Part shown: positions 12,548 through 25,594 of the stretch, piece after piece
Layout of the letters: every line of letters begins with the position of its first letter
Position numbering within the stretch: position 1 is the first letter of the stretch
DNA from: Syncephalis fuscata
Lineage: Eukaryota; Zoopagomycota; Zoopagomycetes; Zoopagales; Piptocephalidaceae
Direction of reading: 5' to 3'
Length of the DNA: 64,000 nucleotides
Assembly (NCBI GenBank): GCA_025786725.1
Contig: JAHLTZ010000038.1
Coordinates: 123,397 to 187,396, forward strand
The notes under the pieces: generated by a model
Told to the model about the DNA's origin: nothing
Database searches by the model: none
What the model saw: the letters and a program-made list of their open reading frames with translations, nothing else
Position numbers and translations under genes: made by a program

Positions 12548-15219
12548 CTACCATTGGAATAGAATGCGATCACGTAAACAGCGTAGACCTGCATCTTTCC
12601 ATTCGTTTGGACTAAGCCACATCTCGGCGGCACAGTCTAGTCGACTAAGTACTGCTGCTCCTTTCCAGGCTACAGCGCGTGGATCCATTTCACGGGGATG
12701 ACTCGTTACGGTGACTAGGTCAATACCTCGGTCAAGTACGGCCGTCGACATTTGTAATCTAGCATCTAATCATTAGCGAACAGCTAGAATAGCCTACGCA
12801 CCACTTACCGATATTGAAGCGATTCGGCAAAACGAGGCACGAGAGCACCACCACCCACACATATAATGTTGCTATATAGTCGTTTAATACGATCAGCAGT
12901 GCCGGCCATACCAATACTTTGGGTAATGGCTTCATCCAGGGTTAGCCACTTTGGATCTGTGTCCTCTTCTTCAGGTAGCAGTTCGGTATCTTTTAACAGG
13001 GATGTTAATAGGCCATCCTTTTCCATACCGATGCTGCCATGTCCCGACAATTGATTCATGGCACCAGGTGTGCTTACATGGATCGGTGTAGCTGTACCCG
13101 ATACAGGTGCGCTAGACGGGAAGGCTTGAATGCCAGATGGCTCAGGTGTAGATACTTGATTACGTTGTGTTGCATCCAGGGGAGGTGCACCACCTGGGCG
13201 ACTTCTAGCACCCGGTGCTGCCGAGTGCTATACATCACATAGCACATAAGTATAAGTACTACGGGTAGATATATGCTTACTTGAATGGAAAAGTCATGAT
13301 ACCAAGCTACTGGCAAATAAAGTGAAGTAGGTGCATCCAATTCAGCTTGTTGTCGTCGATATTGAATAATCTTATCTACAAATAATAGCTTGTAATCATA
13401 TAAATACACAATTAGTTGCTAATTAATCAATACTCACCATGTTGACCATCATTGTTTCATCAAATAATTTATATGAGTATTTTTGGGTCGTTTGTCCAGG
13501 AACTCGTAAAAAGAATGATTGTAATTGTACAGTTAAATCAGTCTAATAAAAGTCAATTAATTAGTTAGTTAGTTAGCTACTACTATTTACTTGCCTCATT
13601 TAAAGTAGAAAATCGCTCTTTTAACTCTTCCATTAAAAGCCAATCATATGATCGTGTCAAATCAATCCCTTTATAGGGAAAGTTATGTTGTCGTAGTAAA
13701 TCACCAAAAAATACGGTTATATCATCACCACCGTATTCCAGTCTAAATCTATTTACATAGATATGTATATTACTATAATGCTCTATAGTTATGACAATAT
13801 GGCTTCTTACTTTGTACCTGGCATACAAAGACCCTCTTCAACACAGGTGACTGCGGTAGTATGAGAGCCTAGATCAACTACACAGGCTAATGAAGTGCCA
13901 GCACCGAATGTACAACAAACTGCGGCCTATAATACATAGTTCTATTATTGGATCTTTATATACAGCTACTATCCATACCTGAGACACGATAACTGCACGT
14001 ACACCCATGGTCTGTAATAGTATGTCTACCATAGCCAATACAGTTGGTCGATGGAACGCATCAGGTATAATCAATACAACGTGGTAGTTCTAATCATTAC
14101 TATGCATCAGTTACCATAATGATTATTACGATTATAGTTGCTACCAGACTCTATGGCTCACCTTTAATTCCGATGAGGGAATATTTAATTCTTCATAGAA
14201 ACTATCCTGCCATAAAACAGACAAATCACCAATGACCTCTTGTTCCGAATGGTAGTCGGTCATATTGAGCATACCGCGTCGTATGGGATATCTCACTATG
14301 TAGTTTGGCGTATTAAACGGCAACCGTACAGCCTAATATTTATATTGTTGGTAATATAGCTGTTAATACTATTGAGTTAATTCTTACCTTAAGTCCACTT
14401 AAATGATCTGGCTGTTGACTAACATCCGTCCATTCAACTCGATAGGGATCATTGTGATCGGCTATCTTTTCTGGTCTGGATACTTCATTGAATGAAAGTA
14501 CCTAATTTGAAAGTAACATTGGTGGTTAAATGGATAATCACTAATAAATATCAAACTATACATACTTGTTGGTGTGGGTTATTAAGTAGCTTTTTACGTG
14601 TTAACAAAGAATCAAGCTCAACCTCTGCCGCATCTAATGCCTCTTGAAATGATTCATTCTATAATAAAATGCAACTAAATTAGCAGAATATATATATAGA
14701 TAAATATTTTATATCTATTACCGTTGTTTGACCTAATTCTAATTGATGCTGTGGTCGAGATCGATATGCTTTATAGACGGCTGGTACTGTTTTACGCGCA
14801 ATAACATGTGGAATAATACGCGGAAAAGCATCCGATGCTAGTCCTATTCGCAAGTTTTTAGATCCAGGCTGCAATACTATAATGCGCTCTGCTTCTGGTT
14901 TTGTCTAATATAGAACGGGAGTGTAGACAAACGGGAGCACCGCTTTAGTATCAGATATGTCATATTCAGTCTATATCACTGTCGCTGCTGTACTAACCTC
15001 ATCGCGGGGCTCTCGTTGAAAGTACGATGCATCAGTACGTAGATAGTTAGACGCTACACCTTTAATATGGATTGAACTAATAAGTGGAATCGAGGTGAAT
15101 TTAAAACTTGGCTCATAGTCAGCCGTACTAGGAACAGGGTCGTTGCCCGTACCATCAGCGACAGAGATCGTGTCAACCGGTACTTTAACGTCCTCTTCAG
15201 CTGTATTCTCCACGTTCAT
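12548..15219 (-). CDS. ARP8: Actin-related protein 8, INO80 chromatin-remodelling subunit
   Basis: Nuclear actin-related protein of the INO80 remodeller, binding nucleosomes/linker DNA with actin and Arp4. Twelve exons: 15219-14998, 14904-14722, 14658-14566, 14501-14388, 14332-14162, 14089-13979, 13926-13811, 13748-13595, 13542-13438, 13388-13281, 13227-12809, 12758-12548; 2007 nt, 668 aa. Diagnostic segments: IIVLQPGSKNLRIGLASDAFPR followed by HVIARK, RRGMLNMTDYHS, VLIIPDAFHRP, VVDLGSHTTAVTCVEEG, LEYGGDDIT, NIICVGGGALVPRFAESLQ, DPRAVAWKGAAVLSRLD and the C-terminal LRDRILFQW. A Ser/Pro/Gly-rich insert (about residues 460-510) is family-like in position. The intron at 13543-13594 begins GCAAGT; the others are GT-AG. 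Convergent with prefoldin 4. Very confident. Confidence 0.97.
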
Positions 15220-15813
15220 GATAGTTGGCTAAACTGATTAGATAAAGACGTGGTATTGTAGTAATAGTAGTTTTGACAATAACGACTAATAAAAACAAAT
15301 ACACGTCAACGGAACAGTTAAAGCGTAAAAATGAACAAGTACAAAATAAATGACCACGATTCACTTCTACATAATAAACAACACTCAAAATGACCGCTCA
15401 TTTCACATGAATAAGAAAAACTGCACAGTTTATTAGCTATTCTCACAATGTTTAATTCTCTAATTCGTTTATTTTAAAAACGTTAATACGCGTATATTTT
15501 TAGATATTCATTCAAATCAATGATCTAATCACCATCTATGATTGTTACGCAATGGTCAGTCGATAATAAAATGTATTGCGTAGTTAAAAGTGTTCTCAAC
15601 TCGTTTATACTACGTTGTGTTATAGCATTGTAAATGGCCGCTTACGCCATATCCTCCGCATAGCAGATGCTACAGATTGCTGACGTGAACTAGCATGCCA
15701 TCCCTTTAATACGTTTGCTAAATCCCTTGTGCTAGCAACGTTGCTTACCCCTGGCCACTTCTATCCTCCTTTTCTTCTATGTTATATAGTCCATTCTATC
15801 AATCGGTCTCCTC
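15220..15813. other. Intergenic upstream of ARP8
   Basis: AT-rich; presumed ARP8 promoter at the left end. No conserved frame, TATA box or repeat that I can defend. Confidence 0.4.
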
Positions 15814-16146
15814 ATGGCACGTCTCCTTTACACGCTTTTGATCCCGTTGCTTAAGCACTATTCACGCGCGCATATAATACTTGTTTACATTGTGTTAAAG
15901 TTCAATCTTTTTAAATTAGCTTTTGTAGAAACATACGCATTATTCATTGCTTACTTTATTGCTAGGTTATTTTACAAAGTTAAACTAGCCCTTACATTAG
16001 GTATGTTGCTATCTATATATCTGTATTCAGTGCTAGCTGATCGTTGTACTTGGTTGCCAAATGACTACGTCGTCCATCTGTCCGTGCCCATGTTTCGCCT
16101 CATATCATTAATTACAGAGAAATGGTACACTACACTCCTTGCATAA
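15814..16146 (+). CDS. Possible 110-aa membrane protein, unknown
   Basis: A 110-codon frame starting MARLLYTLLIPLLKHYS with about three hydrophobic stretches (residues 20-35, 40-55, 60-75). A TATATAG sequence lies about 30 bp upstream. I recognise no family, and T-rich DNA readily gives hydrophobic frames by chance, so this is a weak call. Listed because it is the only frame of size in the 2-kb gap between ARP8 and the CAP gene. Confidence 0.2.
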   Translation: MARLLYTLLIPLLKHYSRAHIILVYIVLKFNLFKLAFVETYALFIAYFIARLFYKVKLALTLGMLLSIYLYSVLADRCTWLPNDYVVHLSVPMFRLISLITEKWYTTLLA

Positions 16147-17158
16147 TCAAAATATGTATCCCTTTCTCTTTATCCATATTGCTATTTAATTCATGCATCG
16201 ACGCTTATTTGTTTACGATTATGCCGAAAGTGGCGCAGGGTGACTATCACACACCATACCAGGAGTTTAAGTGAAAGGGATACATAACTACATATTGAAC
16301 TATAATAACCAATCAATTTAATGATTAGTTTATTATTCAGTGCTGCAACTGCTGCTTCAACTGCTGCTGCGCTTATTGCATGCCTTAGAATGTAGTATTT
16401 ATGTCAAACTCCCTACCCCTATTTATTTATTTTTATTTACCAGTAAAATACTCCATTATGTATGGGCAAATAGAATAGATTCAATTCTACAGAGCTAGGA
16501 ATGAATTGTTTATGCCCAGTACTATGATGGTTATTGCTGCAATCTAACGATTCTTTGCATAATACATCCAGTTTATTTTTTTGCTCCTTTATTCGATTGT
16601 TTGGCCGTACCAAGTTTTTTAGCTAAGCTGTAGTAATTTGCCATTTTTGAATCTCATAACAGTCACAATTACAAAGTAATTCATTTAGAAATGTTAATAT
16701 TGGATTTAAATCATTTGATTTAAAACACTCTAAATACTTGTATTAACTATACACAATTTCCCACAGCATTTTATAAATACTAAACTTTATAAGATTGTGT
16801 GTTAATTCTTAATGCCAGTCTACCTGTAAACATCGACTTATCCCGCAGATTTTACGGGGGAGAAATTTTGGTCATAACCGTTAATATACTTTGACCCGCA
16901 TCATTCGAATCAAGCCCTTCTATACTCTGCGCTACTATTTTTATTGCACTATCTGTATTCTTATTGCTTGTCCATTTGTTGTACTTTATCGTTTATTAGA
17001 TAATTGTAGCACTTTTGATATCTTGATGTAATTAATCGAACATTGGTCTATTTGTAAATATTGCTAATATTTCTATAATCCCTTTTGGCGTATTTGATGT
17101 GCTTCATTATTAAACTTTGGCTAATAATTTTTAGCATTACCAGATTGCTTTACTGAAA
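16147..17158. other. Intergenic; holds a 14-bp inverted repeat
   Basis: AT-rich, no supported gene. The sequences at about 16153-16166 (TATGTATCCCTTTC) and 16273-16286 (GAAAGGGATACATA) are exact reverse complements flanking about 105 nt that include a small GC-rich core near 16222-16243. It may be a hairpin or a tiny inverted-repeat element. Confidence 0.4.
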
Positions 17159-17793
17159 ATGTTAAATTCATTTCATTAAACGGACTACTGGTCACCATAG
17201 CTATTGCTGCATTTGCTTCAAGTACTGCTCAAGTCGATGCCTACAGTTCGTCTAAAATGCTATGTCTGGTGAATAGAGAACGAGCTCAGCGCGGGCTTCG
17301 CTCTCTAGGACTTAATCAGTAAGTAGAGACGATAGCTCAGCCTTAAAGTATTTAATTACTTGCCTATTTGCTAGCAAACTTGATAATGCAGCGTATCGAC
17401 ATAGTAAAGATCAGGCTCGACGTAATCATATATCGCAGAAGGTTCAAACGGCTCATCTCCGTCTGAACGCGCATCTGATGTTGGATATGATTGGTCGCGT
17501 GTTGCAGAAAATGTAGCTTATGGATACGACAACGAAGGCCAATGCATGCGGCACTGGATGCGATCTTCAGGTAAGTGGTAGTAAACAACCGATATAACAT
17601 ACATACATGCACACATGCTATATTCAAATAACATTACTACTAAATAGGCCATCGTCGGAATATTCTTGGTGATTATGTGCATTTTGGATCGGCAGTCGCT
17701 TATAGCCGCAATGGAACCCCGTATTATACACAAGAATTTGGACATGATGGACAAAAACAGCGTAGTTATCCTCTCTGTCCGGACGATGACTAG
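17159..17793 (+). CDS. Secreted CAP (SCP/PR-1) domain protein, two apparent frameshifts
   Basis: CAP-superfamily secreted protein; fungal members bind sterols or lipids or act outside the cell. Exons 17159-17318, 17375-17570, 17648-17793. Motifs seen: LVNRERAQRGL in helix 1, NHISQ (first CAP His), YDWSRVAENVAYG (Glu), CMRHWMRSSGHRRNILG (CAP1, second His) and PYYTQEFGHDG (CAP2). A hydrophobic signal segment (LLVTIAIAAFAS, ending at STAQVDA) precedes the domain. Two single-base gaps are needed: one just after the ATG (17159-17167; an extra T gives MFKFISLNGLL) and one near 17436-17442 (CAGAAGGTT read as CAG AAA GGT). Without them there is no start codon in frame and the domain is split. It may be a fresh pseudogene or carry consensus errors. 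Confidence 0.8.
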
Positions 17794-18237
17794 AACCTAT
17801 GCCTTTCATTTTCTAAGCCGGCGACAATTATTATTGTTTATATTAGATAACTGCTTTAGCAAAATTACTAGCGCTCTATTAAGACTTGTTGTTGTTGAAA
17901 GAATATTTGTGCCTAGTGGATGGCTATTATTTTTATTTCGTTGCTTGTTGCATCCTATTTTTAAGTAACTTTATTATTTCTCTACCTTATTGTTTTAACA
18001 ATTTCCGTTAACATCAGCTGCCAAGTGATATGATAGGCTGTTTGAATAGATATTCAATTAAAAACAATTGCGGTATCATTAAGTAGTAATACCAATTGTG
18101 AAATCCAGTTTCAGTGATTATAAACAATTTTTTTCTTCTTTTAATTAAATTTATTGTTGTTTGTAGACTTGGTCTTACATCTGATTCATCGTTTTATTTA
18201 TTGATAGTAGTTAAGTTAGCAATAAGCCACTGCCACT
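17794..18237. other. Intergenic between CAP gene and UTP23
   Basis: AT-rich; the short ORF covering the 3' part of the CAP gene and extending to 17968 is in another frame and lacks support. No further feature seen. Confidence 0.4.
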
Positions 18238-19333
18238 ATGAGAGTAAAGCGACACAAGGCATATAAGCGCCTTATGACGCTTTACCAATTTACCTTTGGT
18301 TTTCGCGAACCATACCAGATCATTGGTAAGCGGCTCCATCACTAAATTCTACGATAAAAATAACCGTATTGTTTTTAGTGGACGCCGGGTTCTGTAGAAG
18401 TAGTGCTGCGAATCATATGAATCTCGACACGCAATTGGCGCGTGTTCTATTTGGACAAACAAAACAGAGTAAGAACATGAAGTGTTATTAGTATCAGTTT
18501 TTAAAGCTAACCTGACTGTCGTCAAAGTGGTGACAAACTGTGTTATGGCCGAGTTAAAAGCCAATACTGAAGATCGCACTGCATTAGCAATCTCACGACG
18601 TATGGAACGACGACGCTGTTCACATAAACAACCCGTTCCTGGTTCAGAATGTATTGCAGAAATTGTAGGCAAGTTGTATTGTTATTATTGGAATTTACTT
18701 ACCATTACTTACCATATAATCAACCATTGCACATTATGGATAAATGAAAATAGGTGACAAGAACACATTTAACTACTGTGTAGCCAGCCAGGATTTAGCA
18801 TTACGGGAAAAACTACGTATAATACCTGGCGTGCCATTATTATATGAAAGACGCAGTGTATTAATTGTTGAGCCTCCATCGGCAGCCACTCTAGCTGTAG
18901 CACAAAAGGTAGCAATTTATACAAACTATTATAAACAATACTAAACACTAGCATCTATCTACTTATCTATTTATAGAATGAACGTAAAAAACAAACAGCG
19001 ACTGGCGATGAACGCAAACACATTAAAAAAGCATTAGAAGCAGTAAAGCTGGAGAATAATAATGGCATGACGGCCGAAGAAGCGGTAAATGCCCGTCCTA
19101 ATAAGCGGAAACGGCCCAAGGCTCCTAATCCATTAGCGTGTAAAAAGAAAACCGTAAAAATACAGCCAGTTAAAAAGCAAGAAAACAATACTACAGATAC
19201 TACAGATACCGTTAAACAGCAGCATTCACAGATAGAAGATGAAGGTACTAAACAACGACGACATCGGAAACGAAAGCGCCAATCCTCCAAAGCAACACAA
19301 ATAGCTGACACCAATGTTGAAGCAAGTAACTAG
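18238..19333 (+). CDS. UTP23: UTP23, small-subunit processome PIN-like protein
   Basis: Nucleolar factor of the SSU processome needed for early 18S pre-rRNA processing and snR30/U17 release. Exons 18238-18325, 18379-18468, 18507-18668, 18754-18908, 18977-19333: 852 nt, 283 aa. Signatures: MRVKRHKAYKRLM at the start, GFREPYQI, VDAGFC, TNCVMAEL, RRCSHKQPVPGSEC (zinc-binding Cys/His cluster), YCVASQDLALREKLR and IPGVPLLYERRSV, then a Lys/Arg-rich tail with APNPLACKKK, which is typical of UTP23. The PIN fold is of the non-catalytic UTP23 type. The third intron (18669-18753) begins GCAAGT. The second intron is only about 38 nt and its exact 3' site is uncertain because two other in-phase AGs lie just upstream. 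Convergent with NudE. Confidence 0.95.
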
Positions 19334-19936
19334 TTAATTAAGCATAGTGGTGGTTTTACACTACTAATAAAAATATTATATTAAATTATATTAATTATAT
19401 TAAAAGTAAATTGTTAATGAATGAAATTTATTAAAAGCACAATCATCGATGTACGCACGAGAAGACAACATTAAACTCAATATTGAATCAGTAAGTTGTG
19501 CCGATAAAGGCGTCTTTCGTGGGTCTTCGCCCGGCGTCCGGGTAGCTAGAGAACTTTCCCGACCAGCCCAGGCACGGCTACTTTCTACTTGTCTTGCAGA
19601 AAAAAAGATCGGATCTTCTTGTGAGCACTAGTATAAAAAACACACGAAAAAGCCATAGGTCCAAAACTGTGTATGTAAGCGTGTGTACATAAAGGAAAGT
19701 ACACACGAAAAGAATATTGGGTATGATCGCTTAAAATGGATCAAATAATAATACTAATAAGAGTGGCAAGTAGACCAAATGAATAGCTTATAATACTATC
19801 CTCTACAATGTATAATTGATATAAGCATTGCCACTACGGAATATTGAATATGCTAGAGTGATTCACATACGCACAAACACTAGTCGTCGTTGTCGTCGTC
19901 GTCGTCGTCGTACGTCCTTATTTTCCGTTCTTTCTC
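19334..19936. other. Intergenic with a GC-rich, hairpin-prone island (19490-19600)
   Basis: Between the convergent UTP23 and NudE genes. An ATG frame (19449-19490) runs into GTAAGT and later TTGCAG at 19595-19600, so a small intron is conceivable. Between them lies an unusually GC-rich segment with self-complementary pieces, for example GGGTCTTCGCCC near 19521-19532. (TCG)n repeats occupy about 19882-19912. No gene product recognised. Confidence 0.35.
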
Positions 19937-21467
19937 TCATACCCGCGTAGTTCGTTGAGGCAGTTCGCTGACTCGACGAAGACCGCTAGGTGTTTCCATG
20001 CGCATGCTGCGCGATCTTACAGTGCGGGTCTTGGGCGTGCTAGGGATTTTGCTAGGGGAGAGAGAACGGGTATTCGACACGACTGGATGGTGGCTGGCGA
20101 CTGGGGAGGCTGGCAGACTACGACCAGCCGGTGTGCATCGACCGCCAGGCGTGGATCGACCGCCAGGTGTGGCCCGTCCGGTCGATATTGACGATGATAA
20201 CATTGGCTTTTTAATACCGGTTAATACGGGACTGCTATTCGCCGTGCTTGAGTAAGAAGGGGGTGGCGTAAGCAACGGCGTGACTAGTGAACGGCAATTC
20301 ACTAAACGGCTTTCCAAACTCTAATATGATTGATACAGTGGTGGTGGTTGTTAGTGTTGTTGTCATTTTGTTAGTATGCTGTATAGTTAAATATTAATTA
20401 ATGCAGTATTACCTTTACTCGGCCAAGCATTTCTTGAACCATCTTTACTGGATTAGCAGCGTTTTCTTCGGGCTTGACGCTTAGTGAGCGACGTTTCATA
20501 TGAACACTTGTGCGATTACTACGCAGTACAGAAACTTCAAGTTGAAGGTCTCGAAGTTCATCCTTAAGTCGTTGAACAACCACAACAAGTTTGTTCTTAA
20601 CCTCAAGCTCGTTTTCAAGAAAGACATTTCGTTCCATTGTTTGGTGTAGCTTAATTTCAATGTCACGAAGTGAAGTGGTAGCAACGCTGTTATACAAATT
20701 AGCCATAATATTAGTATTGTATAGTTAGAGTGCAGCTAATCAACCTACCGGCCATATCGCTCAAGATCGTCATTGTCCTGTTCAAGTGTGCGTGTACGGT
20801 CCTTATACTTTTGATGTGACGTTTTAAGAAATTGGATTTCACGTTGCATAGCTTCTACCGACGTATTAGAGTCGGATTTAGATTCCTGGAACTTGTCCTA
20901 TAGTATACATACACATAAATGGCTTTGTTAGCCTATTTACGACTTAATCTATCAATCATGTCATTTACCTTCCAGTGATCAACCTCCAGCTGAAGAAGGC
21001 TGACGGCGTTTTTCAGCTCTTTGCACTGTGCATCTAAGAGTTCTACATTACGTTCCAACTCTTCTTCATAATCACGACTATCTTGCTGGAACTCTTCCAG
21101 TGTCGTGCGTGTGTCAACCAATGCCGTTTTTAAACGCTCAGCGCGAGTTTTCCAAAACAGCATTTCATCCTCAACGGAAACAAATGGTCTATGTGACAAA
21201 TACATGCTATTGTTAGTTATTTCAAACAAAGTGATGGCCATCCTTATATCCAGGCATAGGTTGTTTGATAATGCCAGTTACACAGCGAGCGGTGTGTTAG
21301 GTAACAACAACACCAGTCATAATGACTACAATATATGCAGCCTATTGCAATTATTATGGCCAATGCTGTTGCCAACGTTGCCGGCGTTGCTGTGCCATAA
21401 TTACCACCACACCGGCTACTTACCCAACTTGCTCATCTTCCAAGAGGCTTTCGTCAAAATCCGCCAT
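19937..21467 (-). CDS. nudE: NudE/NDEL1-like nuclear distribution protein
   Basis: Coiled-coil adaptor that with LIS1 regulates cytoplasmic dynein, so it acts in nuclear migration and spindle positioning. Exons 21467-21424, 21188-20969, 20897-20749, 20686-20413, 20320-19937: 1071 nt, 356 aa. The N-terminal half is a long coiled coil with the family signature EDEMLFWKTRAERL, then EFQQDSRDYEEELERNVE (LIS1/dynein-binding part) and DIEIKLHQTMERNVFLENEL followed by VQRLKDELRDLQLEV. The C-terminal part is Ser/Thr/Pro/Arg-rich with short TPGGRSTPGGR repeats, as in other NudE tails. Starts MADFDESLLEDEQVG. The first intron is long for this window (235 nt). All introns GT-AG. Confident. Confidence 0.94.
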
Positions 21468-24400
21468 ATTGAACTATGAGACACTAAACAAGGATTTGAC
21501 TAAATAATGATATCAGCTGACTAGAACTATATAGGCATACACACGCTCCACGCTACAAATGATTGTTGCTATGGTGGTTAAGAAATATGATAATGATGAA
21601 GGATAAGAATGAAATGATTGACACGTTGAATCACACGCAAACTATATGAAATAAACGAAGAAAATAAGAGGAAAGATGGGAGATGTGTAGGCGAGTAGGT
21701 GGGCCTTGTTAGAAACGAACAAGGAAAAGTGTAGGTGGTGAATAGGTTGGGGATGCAAAAAGTGTGATATAGCTGCGTAGGATAAGGAAGAAATCTCAGA
21801 ATGAGATTGAGAAGAGAGGGAAAATTATGTGTGTGTTTGTGTGTATAATAGAAAACGAAAGGGGATGTGCAAATGGAAAGCACGGTTGGATTATCACAGC
21901 TTCTCTTAATAGGAAACGACAAATTACATTCATTAATCTGTATATAGACATATTGAATCAAATCACTCAATTATTGCTGTCTCTCTCTATATTCATCACT
22001 AATTCATCCATAGATTGATACAAAAGACAAACAAGTACCCACTCTCTCATCCATACATATTCATATCCACACACACACATATGCACGCATACAGAAGCGC
22101 TTGGGCCATATTCATTCATTGCTTTACAAGCCATAGATACCAAAGATGTCATATACAACACATTAATATACCCTTTAATTCAATAAACTAAATGATATGG
22201 CCAATCATCGTTGTTGTTTTGTTGTTATTGTTGTTGTTGTTATTGTCATCAGTATCATCTCTATTCATTGTTTCCGTTTAACATAGAATGAGGACATCTG
22301 CAGATGTGTGTATAGAGAGGAGGGAGAGACACTGGGCTAGAGGCCAATGGCACGTGCAAGCAAGTCAGCCATCTGGATGGAGTACCAGCATCAAACAAAA
22401 AAGGCATCCACTGTAGACGGAAGAGACCGCAAGGCGGCCGCGATATATGCATACACAAGGAGCCGATTATCAACAAATGGATACTGCAGCAATTTGTTTA
22501 AGAAACAGGAAATGAGGGGTCTAGTCGTTAAGCAGCTGCGCTGCCTGCACGTAGTAGTGCTACTGGCCGTAGCAGCAATAGCAATAACAATAATAAAAGC
22601 TGAGGACATATGTTTATGTTGTGTCCCTTACCGTAATATAAACGAATCAAACAATGGACAATTAAAACAAAATATCTACCATGCATATAGTGCTGTAAAT
22701 ATCATAGATACCTTGGTGATGGTATTGCTGCACCGCTGATAATAGCAGTGGCAACAGCAGTGGCAGTAATAATACGATGATGCAGCAGCTCTAGCAGCCT
22801 CTGCGAAGGCGTAAATAATGTAGATGAAAGATGGCGGAAGACGTGAAAAGGGAAAGATACGCATAAGCAAACAACCAGCAGCCAAACGTTGATAAAAACC
22901 GATATCAAGGCGTAGCGGCCGTGTGAATATCGATGGGCATATGTGCATACACGCGGCTACACAAGCGATAGTAGCATGCTGACTATCAAATTAGCTATCC
23001 GAATAGCATTGCCAGTGTGATAGCTACAGCTATCCTGCTGACGATACGCTTTCATTGTGTGGAGAAGAAAAGCAGACAGCAGGTGGAACCGCGTGGGCCC
23101 AGTCCTTCGTCAGACTTGAAAGCCGACCAAAAATAAATATGCATATCAAGCCCATCCGGAAAATTGCAAATCATCAGCTTGCACAAGCATGGATGACAGC
23201 TAGAGCGCGAAAATCAAGACATTGCAGCACACATAACCAATAAATGATGCATTTGGCTAAAAAACCGATGCTTTACTCTTACAATGCTACAATGGCAGCA
23301 GAATATGACTGCACGAATGGACATCATGCTGGCAATAGCATGCGACAACTACTTGTTGATGTACAGTCAAAGGTATAAAAGCAACATGTCCAACAGTTTG
23401 TCTACATACCTCTTTCTCGTTCTACAATAGCAATCTACGACTGTAAACAGCGCTGCCGTTTGTATTCTATAATAGAAATGAAAATGTAGAATCATACACA
23501 TACACACATACACACGTAAGCGCAGTAATCTACAACGTCACAGCCACAAGGAATGGATGTAATCGTGAGTGTGTATGTGTAATTGCCGAAGACAAGAAGC
23601 GATAATAAGGTATGCGTTGGGCAAAACGAGCTTTTTATAAAGAAATAGCAGTAAATGGTTGTATAATAGAGTAGCTGCGAAAGGAGGCGCAAGGGGAACG
23701 AATGACGAGATGTGAGGGCGATGATAGTGATAAGATTCTAACGTCACAGAAATTATAGTGTACGTTTAGACGGTCAATCTAACAAGTCACCTGGCGATGG
23801 AATAGCGCCAAGACATCCAAGCAGCATCAATCAATGTCAGAAAGCAGCATGCAGTCAATATAGCGCGAAGCAGCGCGTATCTTTTACTTACACCGACAAT
23901 GTAGACTATTAATTGCAATAGTAAAATACAAAGTGTGCTGGAACAAAAAACACAGCACCAGCAGCCAAAAAGAGTTATTGAATATGAATAATGATATAAC
24001 ACGCAGTACAAAGGAAAAGATAAAGATTAATAGAAAGGAGAAGGAACGGTCGACCAAGGCTAAGATGCGCGGCTTTTTGTTGGCTTTACAAGCGGTGTTG
24101 CTTAACCAAGAAGCATATACACCAGACGGTAGTTTTGTAACGATGACTAAGGAAAGAAAGGTCGAGGGGAAGAAGGAGGGGAAGAGGACAGGCAAGCAGA
24201 CGAGAGAGATAAAGGCAGAAAAGCATGAAGATGCTGTGTTGCAAAGGCAAATGAAAAAGTGGTCTTACATTGACTGAGACGTGCAAAAAAGACTATTCTT
24301 TCGCTGCTGCTATCGCCTTTATACATAGAGTCAAGTTCATGTGACCATGTTAAGACGAAATAAAAGCTTGTCTTATCCATTTATTGGTTGGTGGTTATTT

Positions 24401-25594
24401 TGCCATTTTATTTTTGGTACTGTAGTGGTTCGTTTAAACATGAATAAAATTAGAGTTTATCGATAAGTATTATTTTTTGGCGATAATCATTGCGGTGAGT
24501 GTGCTATACGCTGCAATGGTAGCTGCACTATTACAGGAGTTGACGTGGAATGCATACAAATCCGTGCAGTATCAATCGACTGCATACTTACCCATAAAAT
24601 ATTGAATCAGAATATGTAAGGGGGACTACAATTCTCGGTAGCAACATATGTCCACTTGAACTTGGTAGTTTGGACATGCTATTTGTAACTTGAAACCGCA
24701 CGCGTTGCATTTGTCGTCAGCTGAACAATGTCTTGCGTCAATCTCTATCGGAAAAAGTCCTGTGCTATTGTCAGATGACGACTAAGTGCATAGGTAGCAA
24801 TAGATAGAGATAGATAGATAGAGAAGAAGAGGATTGCTGTGTATATGTTTATTGCCGAATAGTAGTAATAATTACGTGCAACTTTATTTATAAATTGTTA
24901 CGCGCATGCCACAAAAATGCAGCAATGTTGATTGTTTTTTTATAGAATAACAGTGCCTTTGCAAGTAACAGATTCCACAGTCAGCTATTTACATTTAGCG
25001 TTGCTTTATCCACGTGGCCATAATTCTTGGCGCCTGGAAATGCGGAGGCAGCATGGCAAATGCCATTTGCAGCTTTTCGAGAGAGCCAAAGGCAGCCCCT
25101 AGCAAACCGAATCTCTGTTAGTTATAGTTACAAGTCTTATTACCTTGAAGCGTTTACAATTAAACCGACTAAAAAAGAACAGCACGTTGGTTTTGCAGCT
25201 AAATAGGCCTCGTGCTTTGTCAGTGATAAACAACACCGATACCAGCGGCAGCAGCAGCAGCAATAGTAGTAATAATAGTAATAGTAGTAGCAACGTGACT
25301 AGTGATACGCCGACCAAGTTTTGAGATGTTTCTAAATAGTGTAAAAACGTGCAGTGAGCATATGTACCATTATCGGTATTAATATCTAATAATCTCCTCT
25401 TCATTTTAAATAAAAGGCAATATTTTGACAATAGACATAATTTCAAACATCTATCCTCTTGCCTTACATCCTGTTACTCTATCCTACTGTATTACGCTAC
25501 ATCGCTTTGCTTGTGTTTTGTCTAGCCATCAGTTTTATTTTAAACAAACTGCCATTTAGAAACCGGTCTTTTCTATCCACCAACATTTTAAAAA
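21468..25594. other. 4.1-kb gene-poor stretch
   Basis: No conserved protein, RNA gene or clear intron-exon structure seen on either strand. Contains TTG repeats (22210-22245), AGCAAT-type triplets (25240-25290), ATAGAT repeats (24800-24825) and purine-rich + strand runs (21600-21820, 24010-24260). The 114-codon frame at 23933-24277 is Lys/Glu/Arg-rich, as expected from purine-rich DNA, and is not listed as a gene. Confidence 0.45.

Noticed and set aside
23933-24277. 114-codon Lys/Glu-rich frame
   Set aside because: Composition mirrors the purine-rich + strand; no homology, no splice or promoter signals.
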